From Nitrosomonas oligotropha (GTDB taxonomy: Bacteria > Pseudomonadota > Gammaproteobacteria > Burkholderiales > Nitrosomonadaceae), in the NCBI RefSeq assembly GCF_900106555.1, contig NZ_FNOE01000002.1:124001-188000 (forward strand): a DNA stretch of 64,000 nucleotides, given 5' to 3'. The position numbers were made by a program, and so were the translations under genes. A model generated the notes under the pieces. That model did no database searches. It was not told the origin of the DNA and saw nothing but the letters and a program-made list of their open reading frames with translations. Positions 13,458-23,820 of this stretch are shown here, piece after piece; position 1 is the stretch's first letter; each line of letters opens with the position of its first letter.

Positions 13458-14417
13458 ATGGCTATGATGGCTATGAGTGAATCTAAAGTTAAAAAAGATG
13501 ATTGGGAAAGAGATCTACTTGAAAATCTTGCTCTGGCATCTCTTCGTGAGCAGCGTCGCACGCGCAATTGGGGGATTTTTTTTAAGCTAATTACTTTTTT
13601 ATATCTGTTTATTTTATTATTTTTTGCCTTAGGCTGGATAGAAGACGGTAGAGTTCGAATTGCAGAGAAGCATACAGCACTGATTGATTTACGCGGTATG
13701 ATTACTCCCGATAGCATGAGTAATGCTGATAAAGTTAATGCCAGCCTACGCTCAGCGTTTCAAGATAAAAATACTAAAGGTGTAGTATTACGCATAAATA
13801 GCCCTGGAGGAAGTCCGGTTCAAGCTGGCAATATCAATGATGAGATACGCCGTTTACGAATCAAATACCCGGATATACCACTTTATGCAGTGGTTGGAGA
13901 CATTTGTGCTTCGGGTGGATATTATGTGGCTGTGGCTGCTGATAAAATTTTTGTTGATAAAGCCAGCTTGATTGGTTCAATTGGTGTGCTGATAGATGGC
14001 TTCGGCTTTACCGGCACCTTAGAAAAACTAGGCATTGAAAGGCGATTGCTTACTGCTGGCGAGAATAAAAATTTCCTGGATCCTTTTGCACCTTTAGATC
14101 CTATACAAAAGGAACATGCGACACATTTGCTGCGTGAAATTCACGAGCAATTCATTCAGGTAGTAAAGCAAGGTCGAGGTGAACGTTTAAAAGATGCTCC
14201 GGAAATATTCAGCGGAATTGTGTGGACAGGCCAAAAAAGCATTGATTTAGGGCTAGCTGATGAAATGGGCAATGCCGAATATGTCGCACGGGAGATTATT
14301 AAGGCAGAAGTCCTGGTTGATTTTTCGCCGCATGAAGGTTTGTCGGACTTGTTCAGCAAACGATTTGGTCAAATCGTTTTTAATATGCTTTCCGACTATG
14401 TACTGACAATGCGCTAA
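13458..14417 (+). CDS. sppA: signal peptide peptidase SppA (S49 family, short form)
   Basis: Membrane-anchored serine protease that degrades cleaved signal peptides. A single membrane helix lies at about residues 40-60. The catalytic serine is S152 in DICASGGYYVA; the general base is probably K204 in GENKNF, 52 residues later, matching the spacing in short S49 proteases. At 319 residues it is the single-domain form rather than the duplicated E. coli form. Several ATG codons cluster at the start (13458, 13464, 13467, 13473), so the exact N-terminus is open. It follows the rrn terminator and converges on rfbD. Confidence 0.92.
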   Translation: MAMMAMSESKVKKDDWERDLLENLALASLREQRRTRNWGIFFKLITFLYLFILLFFALGWIEDGRVRIAEKHTALIDLRGMITPDSMSNADKVNASLRSAFQDKNTKGVVLRINSPGGSPVQAGNINDEIRRLRIKYPDIPLYAVVGDICASGGYYVAVAADKIFVDKASLIGSIGVLIDGFGFTGTLEKLGIERRLLTAGENKNFLDPFAPLDPIQKEHATHLLREIHEQFIQVVKQGRGERLKDAPEIFSGIVWTGQKSIDLGLADEMGNAEYVAREIIKAEVLVDFSPHEGLSDLFSKRFGQIVFNMLSDYVLTMR

Positions 14418-14451
14418 GAGCACATATTTTTGTTTGATCGTATTTTTCAAA

Positions 14452-15348
14452 TTACTCACTGAGCAGTTCTGTTAGCGTTCGTGCTGTTCCGGTTTGCCAT
14501 GATGGCAAAATAAGACCAAAAGTTTTTGTCAGTTTTTCAGTATTGAGACGAGAATTGAACGGACGTTTTGCAGGCAGAGGAAAATCACTGCTGGGGATCG
14601 GTTGCAATGCAGCAGGTTGGATTTTGAGCTGGTAGTTCATGCGTTCTGCATTTTCCAGGATAAATTTAGCAAACCCATACCATGAAGTGCTTCCACCGGC
14701 AGTTAAGTGATATAAACCGGAGACCTCGGGTTTTTGCTTAACCATGCGCAATGCATGAGCGGTGATATCTGCAATTAGCTCTGCTCCGGTTGGTGAGCCG
14801 ACTTGATCATCCACGATGGTCAATTTATCGCGCTGCTGCGCCAAGCGAAGTATTGTTTTTATGAAATTATTTCCATGAGCGGCATAGACCCAGCTGGTAC
14901 GAAAAATCAAATGTGAGCAGCCGGAAGTGAGGATGTTTTTCTCACCCTCCAATTTAGATTTACCATAGACGCTGAGCGGATCGCAATCATCAGTTTCAAG
15001 ATAGGGTTGACTGCTATGTCCATTGAAGACGTAATCGGTTGAGTAGTGGATGAGCCATGCGTTGAGTCTTTTGGCCTCTTGTGCCAGCACAGCAGGTGCT
15101 TGAGCATTGAGCGTATATGCCCGTTCAGGCTCACTTTCTGCTTTGTCGACTGCAGTATAAGCTGCTGCATTGACGATAATATCGGGCGAGATTAGCCGCA
15201 GGGTTTGTTGTATACCGGCGAAATCGGTCAAGTCACCGCAAAATTCTTCACTGCTTGAACTTAATGCGATTAATTCACCCAGCGGTGCGAGACTGCGCTG
15301 CAATTCCCATCCGACCTGGCCGTTTTTGCCGAATAATAGAATTTTCAT
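14452..15348 (-). CDS. rfbD: dTDP-4-dehydrorhamnose reductase
   Basis: Short-chain dehydrogenase-type enzyme that makes the last step of dTDP-L-rhamnose synthesis. The NAD(P)-binding loop is [16 protein letters not shown] and the active-site YGKSKLEGE carries the YxxxK pair. The start is the ATG that overlaps the rfbB stop as ATGA; the frame extends 11 codons upstream within rfbB. 298 residues. rfbA and rfbC, which complete the pathway, are not in the window. Confidence 0.93.
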   Translation of the reverse strand: MKILLFGKNGQVGWELQRSLAPLGELIALSSSSEEFCGDLTDFAGIQQTLRLISPDIIVNAAAYTAVDKAESEPERAYTLNAQAPAVLAQEAKRLNAWLIHYSTDYVFNGHSSQPYLETDDCDPLSVYGKSKLEGEKNILTSGCSHLIFRTSWVYAAHGNNFIKTILRLAQQRDKLTIVDDQVGSPTGAELIADITAHALRMVKQKPEVSGLYHLTAGGSTSWYGFAKFILENAERMNYQLKIQPAALQPIPSSDFPLPAKRPFNSRLNTEKLTKTFGLILPSWQTGTARTLTELLSE

Positions 15349-16403
15349 GACTGCAATCCGGCGTAATGCGTTTTGATCCATTCCTGGTAAGCACCGGTTT
15401 GCACATCAGTTACCCATTGCCGGTTGTTCAAGTACCATTGGATCGTTTTTCGTATGCCGGTAGCGAATGTTTCGACCGGTCTCCAGTCGAGTTCGCGTTC
15501 GATTTTCGTCGCATCAATGGCATAGCGTCTGTCGTGTCCTGGCCGATCCTGAACGTACGTGATGAGGTTATGAAAATTTGTGTTGGGATAAGATTCTTCT
15601 AGCAGGCTGCAGATGGTCTGCACAATTTCAATATTAGGCTTTTCGTTCCAGCCGCCTATATTATAAGTTTCACCGGGAGTGCCGCGCTCCAATACACGCC
15701 GGATCGCGCTGCAATGATCGGCAACATAGAGCCAGTCACGCACTTGTTGACCATCTCCATATACCGGTAAGGATTTTCCTGCCAGCGCATTAACAATCAT
15801 TAAAGGAATCAATTTTTCCGGAAACTGGAACGGGCCATAATTGTTAGAACAATTGGTGGTCAGTATGGGTAACCCATAAGTATGGTGATAGGCGCGCACT
15901 AAGTGATCGCTGGCTGCTTTGCTGGCTGAATAGGGGCTGTTGGGTTCATAACGATGTGCTTCGGTAAATGCGGATTCATCTTTTCTCAATGAGCCGTAAA
16001 CCTCATCGGTTGAAACATGAAGAAAACGGAAACTTTGTTTTGCAGCCGATTCCAGCTCGCGCCAATAAGCATGTGTTGCTTCCAATAAGCGAAACGTACC
16101 CAGGATATTGGTTTGAATAAAATCTTCCGGACCTAGAATGGAACGATCGACATGACTTTCAGCTGCCAGGTTAAGGATTGCGCGCGGCTGGTACTGGGGC
16201 AGCAATTGTGAAACCAATTGGGTATCACCGATATCGCCTTTTACAAATATATGCCGAGAATCTTGAGACAATGGCGCTAGATTTTGTAAATTCCCGGCAT
16301 AAGTCAATTTATCAAGATTGATGATCTGTTCATCCGATTGTGCCAACCAATCGAGAACAAAATTACTGCCAATAAATCCTGCGCCTCCCGTGACTAAAAT
16401 CAT
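15345..16403 (-). CDS. rfbB: dTDP-glucose 4,6-dehydratase
   Basis: NAD-dependent dehydratase of 352 residues, second step toward dTDP-rhamnose and other dTDP-sugars. The Rossmann motif [11 protein letters not shown] is at the N-terminus, STDEVYG gives the catalytic T-D-E, and [10 protein letters not shown] has the YxxxK pair. It is coupled to rfbD by a 4-base overlap. The product goes into lipopolysaccharide or exopolysaccharide. Confidence 0.95.
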   Translation of the reverse strand: MILVTGGAGFIGSNFVLDWLAQSDEQIINLDKLTYAGNLQNLAPLSQDSRHIFVKGDIGDTQLVSQLLPQYQPRAILNLAAESHVDRSILGPEDFIQTNILGTFRLLEATHAYWRELESAAKQSFRFLHVSTDEVYGSLRKDESAFTEAHRYEPNSPYSASKAASDHLVRAYHHTYGLPILTTNCSNNYGPFQFPEKLIPLMIVNALAGKSLPVYGDGQQVRDWLYVADHCSAIRRVLERGTPGETYNIGGWNEKPNIEIVQTICSLLEESYPNTNFHNLITYVQDRPGHDRRYAIDATKIERELDWRPVETFATGIRKTIQWYLNNRQWVTDVQTGAYQEWIKTHYAGLQS

Positions 16404-16449
16404 GCAATTTTCCAGTTGAGTAAATCAGTAATCTGAATTCCGGTCTTGT

Positions 16450-17802
16450 TCATGCTGAATCCCACAGCGGTAAAATCCCCGTTTCTCCCGATTTTACTTG
16501 AAATTCACAATCGATGCCGATTCCCGGAACCCATACCAGCTGTTCGCCGCAGAACAGTAGCGGTAGGGTATTGCGTTGCCAGGGAGGGATGGATGCTTCT
16601 TGTAATAAGTTTTTCAAACTTCTGCGCGGGCGATTGCAAGCCGGCATGAAACGTTCGCCGCCCTTCCGGGAACGGACGGTTACCGGTGCATCTGATAATT
16701 TATGTTGGTTGATACCTTGATCCTTTACGTGTGTAAAGCGGATACTGCCGCTCAGATGCCGCAGCGCTAAACACGGTTCTCCTTGCCATGTGCATTGTTC
16801 CGGGTCTTGCGGTGAAGATTGCTTAGGCAGGATATGAACGGCGCCTTTGAAACAACGAATTTCGCTATGGCCAAAAACGATGTGTAGGCGGTTGTCCTTA
16901 TTCGCGGACAAAAGCTGATTCACAATATCTTCCAATTTTGCCGTGCTGGGAAGTAGCGCACCCTGTTGCGACAACATATAGCGTAGGAGATTTTTTGCAC
17001 GCGCAAAACTGAGCTTGCGCATGCGCTCGACTTGCAGCAAGCCGGAGACAACGCAATTTTCACTGTCCATTGCAGCCAGTTCGTCCAGTAATAACGATGC
17101 TTCAGACAGGTGACGGCTGGTGCGCAGCAGTGTTTTGGGATAACTGGGATAGCGTTTTTTCAGTAAGGGCAGAATCTCGTGCCGCAGGAAATTCCGATTG
17201 AAACCGGTGTCGTCATTGCTTTCGTCGTTGATCCAGGTTAATTCATTTTTATGAGCGTAGGCTTCGATTCTACTACGGGAAATTTCCAATAGCGGGCGGA
17301 GAATTTGCGGCGCGGTATCGGAATCTTGCTTTCTGATTAGCGGCATTGCGCTCAACCCGCGGATTCCGGCACCGCGAAATAATTGCAGTAACAGTGTTTC
17401 GGCCTGATCGTCCAGGTGTTGCGCAACAACCACGTAATCCGCATGCATACGGCTGAAGATGCGATAACGTTCTTCCCGGGCAATGGCTTCAAGGCTAACC
17501 CCGGCTTCTTTTTTTATTTGCAGAGAAGCTACGTGGATTGAAACACCATAAGCTGCGCAGAGATTGCTGCAGAAATTGCTCCAACCGGCTGCATTGCGGC
17601 TGATGCCATGATTTACATGCACAGCGGAGAGCGTAAAGGGTATTTGTCGGGATAATTGAGCGAGTATGTCCAGTAACACGACTGAGTCGATACCGCCGCT
17701 CAGTGCTATGGTGAGATGATCGCCTGGTTTGATATGCGCGAGTAATACTGCTTCAGCGTCACCTAGCAAGCTATTCGATTTTGACTTCCTTGAATGAGCC
17801 AT
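16450..17802 (-). CDS. tilS: tRNA(Ile)-lysidine synthase
   Basis: Modifies C34 of the minor tRNA-Ile(CAU) to lysidine so that it reads AUA. The PP-loop [10 protein letters not shown] near residue 40 is the ATP pyrophosphatase signature; the C-terminal half carries the TilS-specific domains, with RKGGERF near the end. I start at the ATG of MAHSRKSK (450 residues), overlapping the accA end by 32 bases; an ATG 42 bases further up also exists. accA-tilS neighbourhood is seen in many gammaproteobacteria and betaproteobacteria. Confidence 0.92.
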   Translation of the reverse strand: MAHSRKSKSNSLLGDAEAVLLAHIKPGDHLTIALSGGIDSVVLLDILAQLSRQIPFTLSAVHVNHGISRNAAGWSNFCSNLCAAYGVSIHVASLQIKKEAGVSLEAIAREERYRIFSRMHADYVVVAQHLDDQAETLLLQLFRGAGIRGLSAMPLIRKQDSDTAPQILRPLLEISRSRIEAYAHKNELTWINDESNDDTGFNRNFLRHEILPLLKKRYPSYPKTLLRTSRHLSEASLLLDELAAMDSENCVVSGLLQVERMRKLSFARAKNLLRYMLSQQGALLPSTAKLEDIVNQLLSANKDNRLHIVFGHSEIRCFKGAVHILPKQSSPQDPEQCTWQGEPCLALRHLSGSIRFTHVKDQGINQHKLSDAPVTVRSRKGGERFMPACNRPRRSLKNLLQEASIPPWQRNTLPLLFCGEQLVWVPGIGIDCEFQVKSGETGILPLWDSA

Positions 17803-18739
17803 ATGCCATAAGCCGGTCCAGACGTTTTGCCAGAAGCGTTTCACTGGAATGATCCTGAGATTTACGCAGCGATTCCTGCAACACGGCTTTTACCGATTGC
17901 ATGATGGCCGGGTAATCCCGGTGAGCGCCCCCGATCGGTTCCGTAATGATGCTGTCGATCAAATTCATTGCTTTCAAGCGGTCGGCCGTAATACCCATGA
18001 TTTCTGCGGCTTCCGGTGCTTTGTCGGCACTTTTCCACAAAATGGAGGCGCAGCCTTCCGGTGATATGACGGAATAGGTGGCATACTGCAGCATGTGTAT
18101 CACATCACCGACGGCAACAGCTAAAGCACCGCCGGAGCCGCCTTCACCGATCACGATGCAGATAATGGGAATTCTTAATTCCGCCAGAACATAAAGATTT
18201 CTGCCGATGGCTTCGGATTGTCCGCGCTCTTCCGCATCGATGCCGGGATATGCGCCGGGTGTATCGATAAAAGTAATCAGCGGAATCGAGAATTTTTCCG
18301 CCAAGCGCATTAAGCGCAATGCCTTGCGATAACCTTCCGGTTTTGGCATACCAAAGTTGCGGTAGATTTTTTCCCGAGTGTCGCGTCCTTTCTGATGGCC
18401 GATCACCATAACGGTCTGGCCGTTAAATCGGGCCAAGCCGCCGACAATCGCATGATCATCCGAGAAATTCCGGTCGCCATGCAGTTCTTCGAAGTCGGTA
18501 AATAGATGCTCTATGTAGTCCAATGTATAGGGGCGTTGCGGATGGCGGGCCACTTGCGAGATTTGCCAGGGTGTCAGTTTTGCGTATACATTTTTTGTTA
18601 GGGATTGGCTTTTTGCTTGTAAGCGTGCAATTTCAGCAGAGATATCCAAGGCCGAATCATCTTGCGCAAAGCGTAATTCTTCAATTTTTGATTCAAATTC
18701 TGCGATATTTTGCTCAAATTCCAGAAAAGTGATTTTCAT
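17771..18739 (-). CDS. accA: acetyl-CoA carboxylase carboxyltransferase subunit alpha
   Basis: Alpha subunit of the carboxyltransferase that moves CO2 from biotin to acetyl-CoA, the first step of fatty acid synthesis. 322 residues, the family's usual length. Recognisable segments are the N-terminal [19 protein letters not shown] helix, [16 protein letters not shown], and the oxyanion-hole region [11 protein letters not shown]. It is upstream of and overlaps tilS. accD and the accB/accC pair are elsewhere. Confidence 0.96.
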   Translation of the reverse strand: MKITFLEFEQNIAEFESKIEELRFAQDDSALDISAEIARLQAKSQSLTKNVYAKLTPWQISQVARHPQRPYTLDYIEHLFTDFEELHGDRNFSDDHAIVGGLARFNGQTVMVIGHQKGRDTREKIYRNFGMPKPEGYRKALRLMRLAEKFSIPLITFIDTPGAYPGIDAEERGQSEAIGRNLYVLAELRIPIICIVIGEGGSGGALAVAVGDVIHMLQYATYSVISPEGCASILWKSADKAPEAAEIMGITADRLKAMNLIDSIITEPIGGAHRDYPAIMQSVKAVLQESLRKSQDHSSETLLAKRLDRLMAYGSFKEVKIE

Positions 18740-18930
18740 GTGGGCTAAGATATAATCCTAAAAACGAAATGATACAGGATTTGCGATTAAATCTGCACCG
18801 CCGGATGCAGCAAAATCTTAGTTAGCGCGACCTGAGCATTTTACGTTTTAATTCAACTTGTCTGTTCAATGGACATTCTTTTTCAATGAAATAAGGCCGA
18901 CGGGCCGCTTGGATGACATGAGGGTTTTTT

Positions 18931-19452
18931 ATGAACCGGCGCATTTTTCTGCAACGCATGAGCTTATTGGCGGTGTTACCTGCCGTTTCGCTGATGTGGC
19001 CGTTGCGGCTCGCAGCAACAGGTATCAATCCGGCGATTGTGCCGCTTAATAAGCCGCACGAAGCATGGCACGGATTAGTGGCTCCGGACGCTTACCGGAT
19101 TTTGTTTGAAGAACAAACCGAAGAACCCGGCAGTAGTGAATTAAATGACGAAGAGCGAGACGGGACATTTATTTGTGCCGCTTGTTACTTACCGCTGTTT
19201 GAAAGCCGGAATAAATATGAAAGCGGAAGCGGCTGGCCAAGTTTTACGCAACCGATTGCCGGGCATGTCGGCACCAAACCGGATTATCAGTTAATTTTTC
19301 TGCGCACCGAGTACCATTGTGCGCGTTGCGGGGGGCATCAAGGGCATGTTTTTAAAGATGGCCCGTCGCCCAGAGGGGAGCGCTGGTGCAATAACGGATT
19401 GGCGCTAAAATTCGTACTGCGCACAGAATCATTGCCGGCATTGAGAAACTGA
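18931..19452 (+). CDS. msrB: methionine-R-sulfoxide reductase MsrB, probably Tat-exported
   Basis: Reduces methionine-R-sulfoxide in oxidised proteins. Zinc ligands are C82-x2-C85 and C130-x2-C133, and the catalytic cysteine is C153 in RWCNN; the usual asparagine-serine after it is replaced by NG. The first 30 residues are a signal sequence with a twin-arginine start, NRRIFLQR, followed by a hydrophobic stretch ending in LAAT, so the enzyme is likely exported to the periplasm by Tat. 173 residues. It is three bases upstream of the ribosomal oxygenase gene, so the two are probably co-transcribed. Confidence 0.88.
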   Translation: MNRRIFLQRMSLLAVLPAVSLMWPLRLAATGINPAIVPLNKPHEAWHGLVAPDAYRILFEEQTEEPGSSELNDEERDGTFICAACYLPLFESRNKYESGSGWPSFTQPIAGHVGTKPDYQLIFLRTEYHCARCGGHQGHVFKDGPSPRGERWCNNGLALKFVLRTESLPALRN

Positions 19453-19455
19453 GAA

Positions 19456-20604
19456 ATGGTAAAGGAATTGAACATCAGTAGGATAAAAACTATTTCCTTG
19501 GGTGATGTGACTCCGAAGAATTTTTTGCGTGATTACTGGCAGAAGCAGCCTCTGCTGGTGAGAAATGCTTTACCGGGCTTTAATGGCTTACTGACACGCG
19601 AGGAATTGATGGCATTGGCGTGTGATGGAGATGCGCAATCCCGTCTTGTTATACAAAGAAACGGCAAATGGCATCTCACGCATGGTCCGTTAAGTGATCA
19701 TGATTTGGCAAAGCTGCCTAAAAAACAATGGACATTGCTGGTGCAAGATGTGAATCATTTTCTTGCTCCGGCGCGCGATTTGTTATCAAAATTCCGCTTC
19801 ATACCGCACACCCGGCTGGATGATTTGATGGTGAGTTATGCCCCTAAGGGCGGCGGGATTGGCCCACATTTCGATTCCTATGACGTGTTCCTATTGCAAG
19901 GGATGGGTTCCAGGCGGTGGCAGATATCCGCGCAACTGGATGATGAATTTATCGCCGATGCGCCGCTCAGGATTTTGAAGAATTTTCAACCTGAGCAGGA
20001 ATGGGTGCTAAACCCCGGTGATATGCTCTACTTGCCGCCCAAATACGCACATAACGGTATTGCTGTGGATGATTGCATGACATATTCCATTGGTTTCCGT
20101 GCTCCGAGTCAGCAAGAATTGATAACGCAATTTCTCGTTCATTTGCAGGATACTATTTTAACGGATGGCTGGTATTCCGATCCTGATTTGCAATGGCAAT
20201 CACACCCGTCAAAAATTAGTGCTGCAATGCAATCTCAGGTTAGTTCAATCTTGAAGAAGATTAACTGGGAGCGAGATGACATCGAGGATTTTCTGGGTAT
20301 TTATCTCTCGGAACCTAAATCACATGTTTTCTTTGCGCAGCCCGCTAAACCATCGTCATTGCGTGTTTTTCTCAAGCGAATTAAAGAAAATGGAGTGCAG
20401 CTGGATTTAAAAAGCAGAATGTTAAGCGGCCGTGATAAATTTTTTATTAACGGTGAGACTGTTCAAGTCGGCGCTGATGCATACAAGATATTGATTGAGC
20501 TGGCTGATAATTATGAATTGCCACCCGCTTGCGAAATGGATAAAGAAACTGAGGAAATTCTTTATCAGTGGTATGTCAGTGGTTATATTCTAGATAATAA
20601 CTAA
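19456..20604 (+). CDS. cupin (JmjC-type) ribosomal protein oxygenase, YcfD/RoxA family
   Basis: Fe(II)/2-oxoglutarate oxygenase of the cupin-4 family. The E. coli member YcfD (also called RoxA, not to be confused with rubber oxygenase) hydroxylates an arginine of ribosomal protein L16. The iron triad is H138-x-D140 in GPHFDSYDV and H199 in PPKYAHNGIA. The C-terminal part (about residues 300-382) is the winged-helix-like domain used for dimerisation in the family. 382 residues. Second gene after msrB. Confidence 0.88.
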   Translation: MVKELNISRIKTISLGDVTPKNFLRDYWQKQPLLVRNALPGFNGLLTREELMALACDGDAQSRLVIQRNGKWHLTHGPLSDHDLAKLPKKQWTLLVQDVNHFLAPARDLLSKFRFIPHTRLDDLMVSYAPKGGGIGPHFDSYDVFLLQGMGSRRWQISAQLDDEFIADAPLRILKNFQPEQEWVLNPGDMLYLPPKYAHNGIAVDDCMTYSIGFRAPSQQELITQFLVHLQDTILTDGWYSDPDLQWQSHPSKISAAMQSQVSSILKKINWERDDIEDFLGIYLSEPKSHVFFAQPAKPSSLRVFLKRIKENGVQLDLKSRMLSGRDKFFINGETVQVGADAYKILIELADNYELPPACEMDKETEEILYQWYVSGYILDNN

Positions 20605-20794
20605 GCGCTGTCTAAAGTAAAGTTTTTGTTCAATGGAGTCGCTGGCTATCTTCTCTGTGGTCACTTATTACTGCACTGTATTAATTGAATAATGCAAGGA
20701 AATGAAGCAGAATTTTTTGAATCAAATTTGTATAATCGGATGAGTTCGATTATCCTATCGCACGCAAATCAAAACGAAGAAAATGGGAGATTGA

Positions 20795-20944
20795 ATGTTT
20801 AGATTTTCACTGGTAATAATCGCTTTTGCTATATTGACATTAAGTGCTTGTGAAGGAAAGAAAAGTCTTGATGGTTATCCAATGGATAAACCACCTCCAT
20901 CCGCTTATGGACCTAGAGATTCTGAACCTCAAGAATCAAAATAA
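20795..20944 (+). CDS. very short lipoprotein (49 residues)
   Basis: The ATG-initiated product starts MFRFSLVIIAFAILTLSACE. The lipobox LSAC makes C19 the lipidated residue, leaving a 31-residue mature peptide rich in proline, serine and charged residues. No Shine-Dalgarno better than GGGAGATTGA is visible, but that is well spaced. The start AC-EGKK resembles the AC-GGKP start of the lipoproteins at 21345 and 63508. Function unknown. A TATAAT at 20731-20736 could be its -10, without a good -35. Confidence 0.65.
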   Translation: MFRFSLVIIAFAILTLSACEGKKSLDGYPMDKPPPSAYGPRDSEPQESK

Positions 20945-21276
20945 AAAGGATTAGCAAATAGCAGAGTTATTGCGAAAATATGATCGCAGTAATCGTCAAA
21001 AAGCTGTATAGAAATGCGCTTTTTGAGTCACAGATTCTCGCAAGAAAATTTGTGACTTGCTGATTGATTATAAAAAGATAAATTTACTGGATTTTGTTGG
21101 CGGTTTGTTTTTTTGTACATCAATCAAAATCTCTGGTTTCCATTTTCTCACTGCTATACTCAAGTAACAGGAAATGGATTTGCAGAGAACAGGGATCATT
21201 TAGATGTCTTTATTGTCCGGATGATTAAAACCTGAATGGCAGATATGAATGGATTACTTTCGGCTAAGTAAACAGC
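20945..21276. other. non-coding stretch between two short lipoprotein genes
   Basis: No credible gene. A hairpin GTCACAGATT (21027-21036) with AATTTGTGAC (21047-21056) follows the first lipoprotein gene at a distance; it has no T-run, so I do not call it a terminator. The rest is AT-rich without recognised structure. Confidence 0.4.
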
Positions 21277-21306
21277 TTGAAAGATGAGTTAAATTTATTA
21301 TATACT
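21277..21306 (+). promoter_or_regulatory. sigma-70-like promoter of the 47-residue lipoprotein gene
   Basis: TTGAAA and TATACT are separated by 18 bases, ending about 38 bases before the ATG of the lipoprotein gene. The good match, correct spacing and position support it. Confidence 0.55.
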
Positions 21307-21344
21307 GCGTTGTTATTTTAAGAACTTTTTATAAGGAAAATCAT

Positions 21345-21488
21345 ATGAAATATGCTCTTCTGGCTGCATTTTTACTATCTTTAACTTTATCAGCATGTGG
21401 TGGAAAACCTAGCCAAGCACTGCCTGAAACTGAAAAAGCAAACTACGAAAAAGTTATGAGTGGTGGAGAACCAGATAGTAAAAAATAA
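21345..21488 (+). CDS. very short lipoprotein (47 residues)
   Basis: MKYALLAAFLLSLTLSACGG is a full lipoprotein signal with lipobox LSAC (C18). The mature part of 30 residues is GGKPSQALPET followed by a charged tail. The gene has a promoter upstream (21277-21306), an AAGGAA ribosome site and a strong terminator 20 bases downstream, so it is an independently expressed single gene. The ACGGKP start is shared with the lipoprotein at 63508. Function unknown. Confidence 0.78.
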   Translation: MKYALLAAFLLSLTLSACGGKPSQALPETEKANYEKVMSGGEPDSKK

Positions 21489-21510
21489 TTCTTCTATTTG
21501 GAAGGAATAA

Positions 21511-21537
21511 AAAAACCGCCTTCGGGCGGTTTTTTTA
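21511..21537 (+). terminator. terminator of the short lipoprotein gene
   Basis: AAAAACCGCC, a TTCG tetraloop and GGCGGTTTTTTT form a strong intrinsic terminator. Confidence 0.93.
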
Positions 21538-21642
21538 TTTGTAAACTTGTTTCTATTTTTGTATTTTTTTCTTTTGTTACTTTAATAAGAATAACTACAA
21601 AACTAACTCTTCAAGAATCTGATCTGGGCTTCATTGCTTTTG

Positions 21643-22797
21643 CTATTTAAGTTGCTCATGCAATAGCTTCAGAATGCGGCTTGCAGTGGCAGAGCCCACG
21701 GCTGTTCCATCATCATTCAGCAAAGTGACATTACTGGTGTTTGTACCGGTGTTGTGTACCTGGATACGGTATTTCTCGGCTTTCGCGCTATCTTTATCCC
21801 CGCTTCGCCAGAACATAATATTGGAAAGAATACCTTCGTCATCACCTTTTTTCTTACTGTCTTTGTCAGGGCTAACGTAACGTACAAAATAGATGCCTTG
21901 CTCCCGATTGCGATCCTCAACAGTAAAGCCAATTCGATCCAGCGCTAGGCCGACTCGCCGCCATGACCGGTCAAATGCTTCGTTAACGACCAGCGAAGTG
22001 CCCTCTGAGTTGATGAATGCGCGTTCCGTGGTCGAGCTTCTGCCGGTGGTTAACTCCAGTTTTGCCTTTTGTTCCTCGACACCGAAGCGCATCATCAAGC
22101 GGGATAGCATTTCGGCTTCCAAATCAGGATCGGCCGGGCGTGGTTGCCAGACTGTGCGGTTGAGACTACCACCTTCCAGTACTTCAGTCATACCGCGATG
22201 GCTGATATAGACCTCAGTGCTGGTGTCGTTACGTTCCAGCCGGGTGCGGAATTTGTCGCGTTCAGCGGTTGAATAAATACTATCCAGAAAGGTGGAGAGA
22301 AAAGTACGAATAATATCTTGTGGAATCTTGGCGCGATTCTCAGCCCAATCGGTTTCCATAATACCGGCTTCAGGAACTTCCATTTTGATGAGGAAACCCA
22401 GCTCTTGCCAGAATTCCTTAACCACCGGCCAAACGGCTTCGGGAGGCTGAGGAATGACCAGCCAGCGTTGTGTTCCGGCGCGTTCAATATGCACATTCTG
22501 AATGGATAGCGGTATTAAGGAGGAACTGACAGTTTTTTGTTGTCCGCCGCGTTCGTTGTTGTAGCTGGAGAAAGTGGTGCTGCCGGATGAACTCGCCTCG
22601 GGAATTGCGTAACGCTCATCAATAGCCGGTTGAATCAGATCGGGCGGAATTTCCAACGGCGGCAGTTTTCCTGCTGACTTGTAATCGATGGTTTTAGTTT
22701 CTGGGAACAGGTCGATCATTTTACAACCTGTACTTGCCAATGAAAGCGTCAATACCAGAGACGGTATGGTGACTTTCCGCCATTTCATTTTTGACAT
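21643..22797 (-). CDS. bamC: outer membrane assembly lipoprotein BamC
   Basis: BamC (NlpB) is an accessory lipoprotein of the BAM complex that inserts outer membrane barrels. The signal peptide ends in the lipobox STGC (C25). After it comes the unstructured segment that wraps BamD (IDYKSAGKLPPLEIPPDL), then two helix-grip domains. 384 residues, a little longer than in E. coli. It follows dapA with only one base between the stop and start, the same dapA-bamC order as in E. coli. An alternative ATG is three codons in. Confidence 0.9.
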   Translation of the reverse strand: MSKMKWRKVTIPSLVLTLSLASTGCKMIDLFPETKTIDYKSAGKLPPLEIPPDLIQPAIDERYAIPEASSSGSTTFSSYNNERGGQQKTVSSSLIPLSIQNVHIERAGTQRWLVIPQPPEAVWPVVKEFWQELGFLIKMEVPEAGIMETDWAENRAKIPQDIIRTFLSTFLDSIYSTAERDKFRTRLERNDTSTEVYISHRGMTEVLEGGSLNRTVWQPRPADPDLEAEMLSRLMMRFGVEEQKAKLELTTGRSSTTERAFINSEGTSLVVNEAFDRSWRRVGLALDRIGFTVEDRNREQGIYFVRYVSPDKDSKKKGDDEGILSNIMFWRSGDKDSAKAEKYRIQVHNTGTNTSNVTLLNDDGTAVGSATASRILKLLHEQLK

Positions 22798-22798
22798 C

Positions 22799-23686
22799 TT
22801 ACCTCTTCAAATCGTGGATATTGGCTGATTGCATTGCTTCGCGAATAAGTTGGTGGTACTGGCTGGATAAAGGCGTGAGCGGCAGACGGATTCCAGGGCC
22901 GATGAGTCCCATTTGCTCGACAGCCCATTTTACCGGGATAGGATTGGCTTCAACGAACAGATCAAGGTGTAAACGCAAAAGCTTATTATTGAGCGCACGC
23001 GCGGTATTGAGGTCGCCTGTAAATGCTGCAACGCACATGTCGTGCATCATCCGGGGCGCTACATTGGCCGTGACTGAAATCACACCATGCCCGCCCAGCA
23101 GCAAAAATGCCAGCCCACTGACATCATCTCCGCTATAAATGAAGAAATCAGACGGCGCGCGTTGTAACAGATCGGAACCTCGTCCGATATCGCCGGTGGC
23201 GTCTTTAATGCCGACGATGTTGGGAATCTGCGCTAAACGTAACGCCGTATCGTTACGGATATCAGCCACGGTCCGGCCCGGAACATTATATAAAATGTGC
23301 GGGATATCAACGGCCTCGGCGATTGCTTTGAAGTGTTGATACAGTCCTTCCTGCGTTGGCTTGTTGTAATAAGGCGCAACCGAGAGGCAGGCATCGACCC
23401 CCGCATTCTTGGCGTAAACCGATAAATCGATCGCTTCTCGTGTTGAATTGGCACCCGTACCGGCAATCACCGGTATGCGTCCGGCCACATGATCAACCGC
23501 GGTACGCATCAACAGATGATGTTCCTCAAAATCTACTGTTGGGGATTCGCCTGTCGTACCAACGATGACGACACCGTCGGTACCTTGGTCTATGTGGAAA
23601 TCGAGCAGAGCGCGGAAGCGATCCAGATCCAATCCGCCTTCTTCATCCATCGGGGTGACGATAGCAACCAAGCTACCTTTAAACAT
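22799..23686 (-). CDS. dapA: 4-hydroxy-tetrahydrodipicolinate synthase
   Basis: Condenses pyruvate with aspartate semialdehyde in lysine and diaminopimelate synthesis. The Schiff-base lysine is in GIKDATGD, the YNVPGRT motif has the catalytic tyrosine, and GTTGESPT is the N-terminal pyruvate-binding loop. 295 residues, barrel fold. Upstream gene of dapA-bamC. Confidence 0.96.
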   Translation of the reverse strand: MFKGSLVAIVTPMDEEGGLDLDRFRALLDFHIDQGTDGVVIVGTTGESPTVDFEEHHLLMRTAVDHVAGRIPVIAGTGANSTREAIDLSVYAKNAGVDACLSVAPYYNKPTQEGLYQHFKAIAEAVDIPHILYNVPGRTVADIRNDTALRLAQIPNIVGIKDATGDIGRGSDLLQRAPSDFFIYSGDDVSGLAFLLLGGHGVISVTANVAPRMMHDMCVAAFTGDLNTARALNNKLLRLHLDLFVEANPIPVKWAVEQMGLIGPGIRLPLTPLSSQYHQLIREAMQSANIHDLKR

Positions 23687-23820
23687 GACAATCTATCCGG
23701 TAAAAAGAATACATTTTACCCGAATCTCGTAGTGTTTAAGTATATTCACCACGTCTCCCGGTCTATTTTTTCTGGCTGTTCATTTCCAATCCTATTTTGG
23801 GATTCACTGATAGCACGCGG

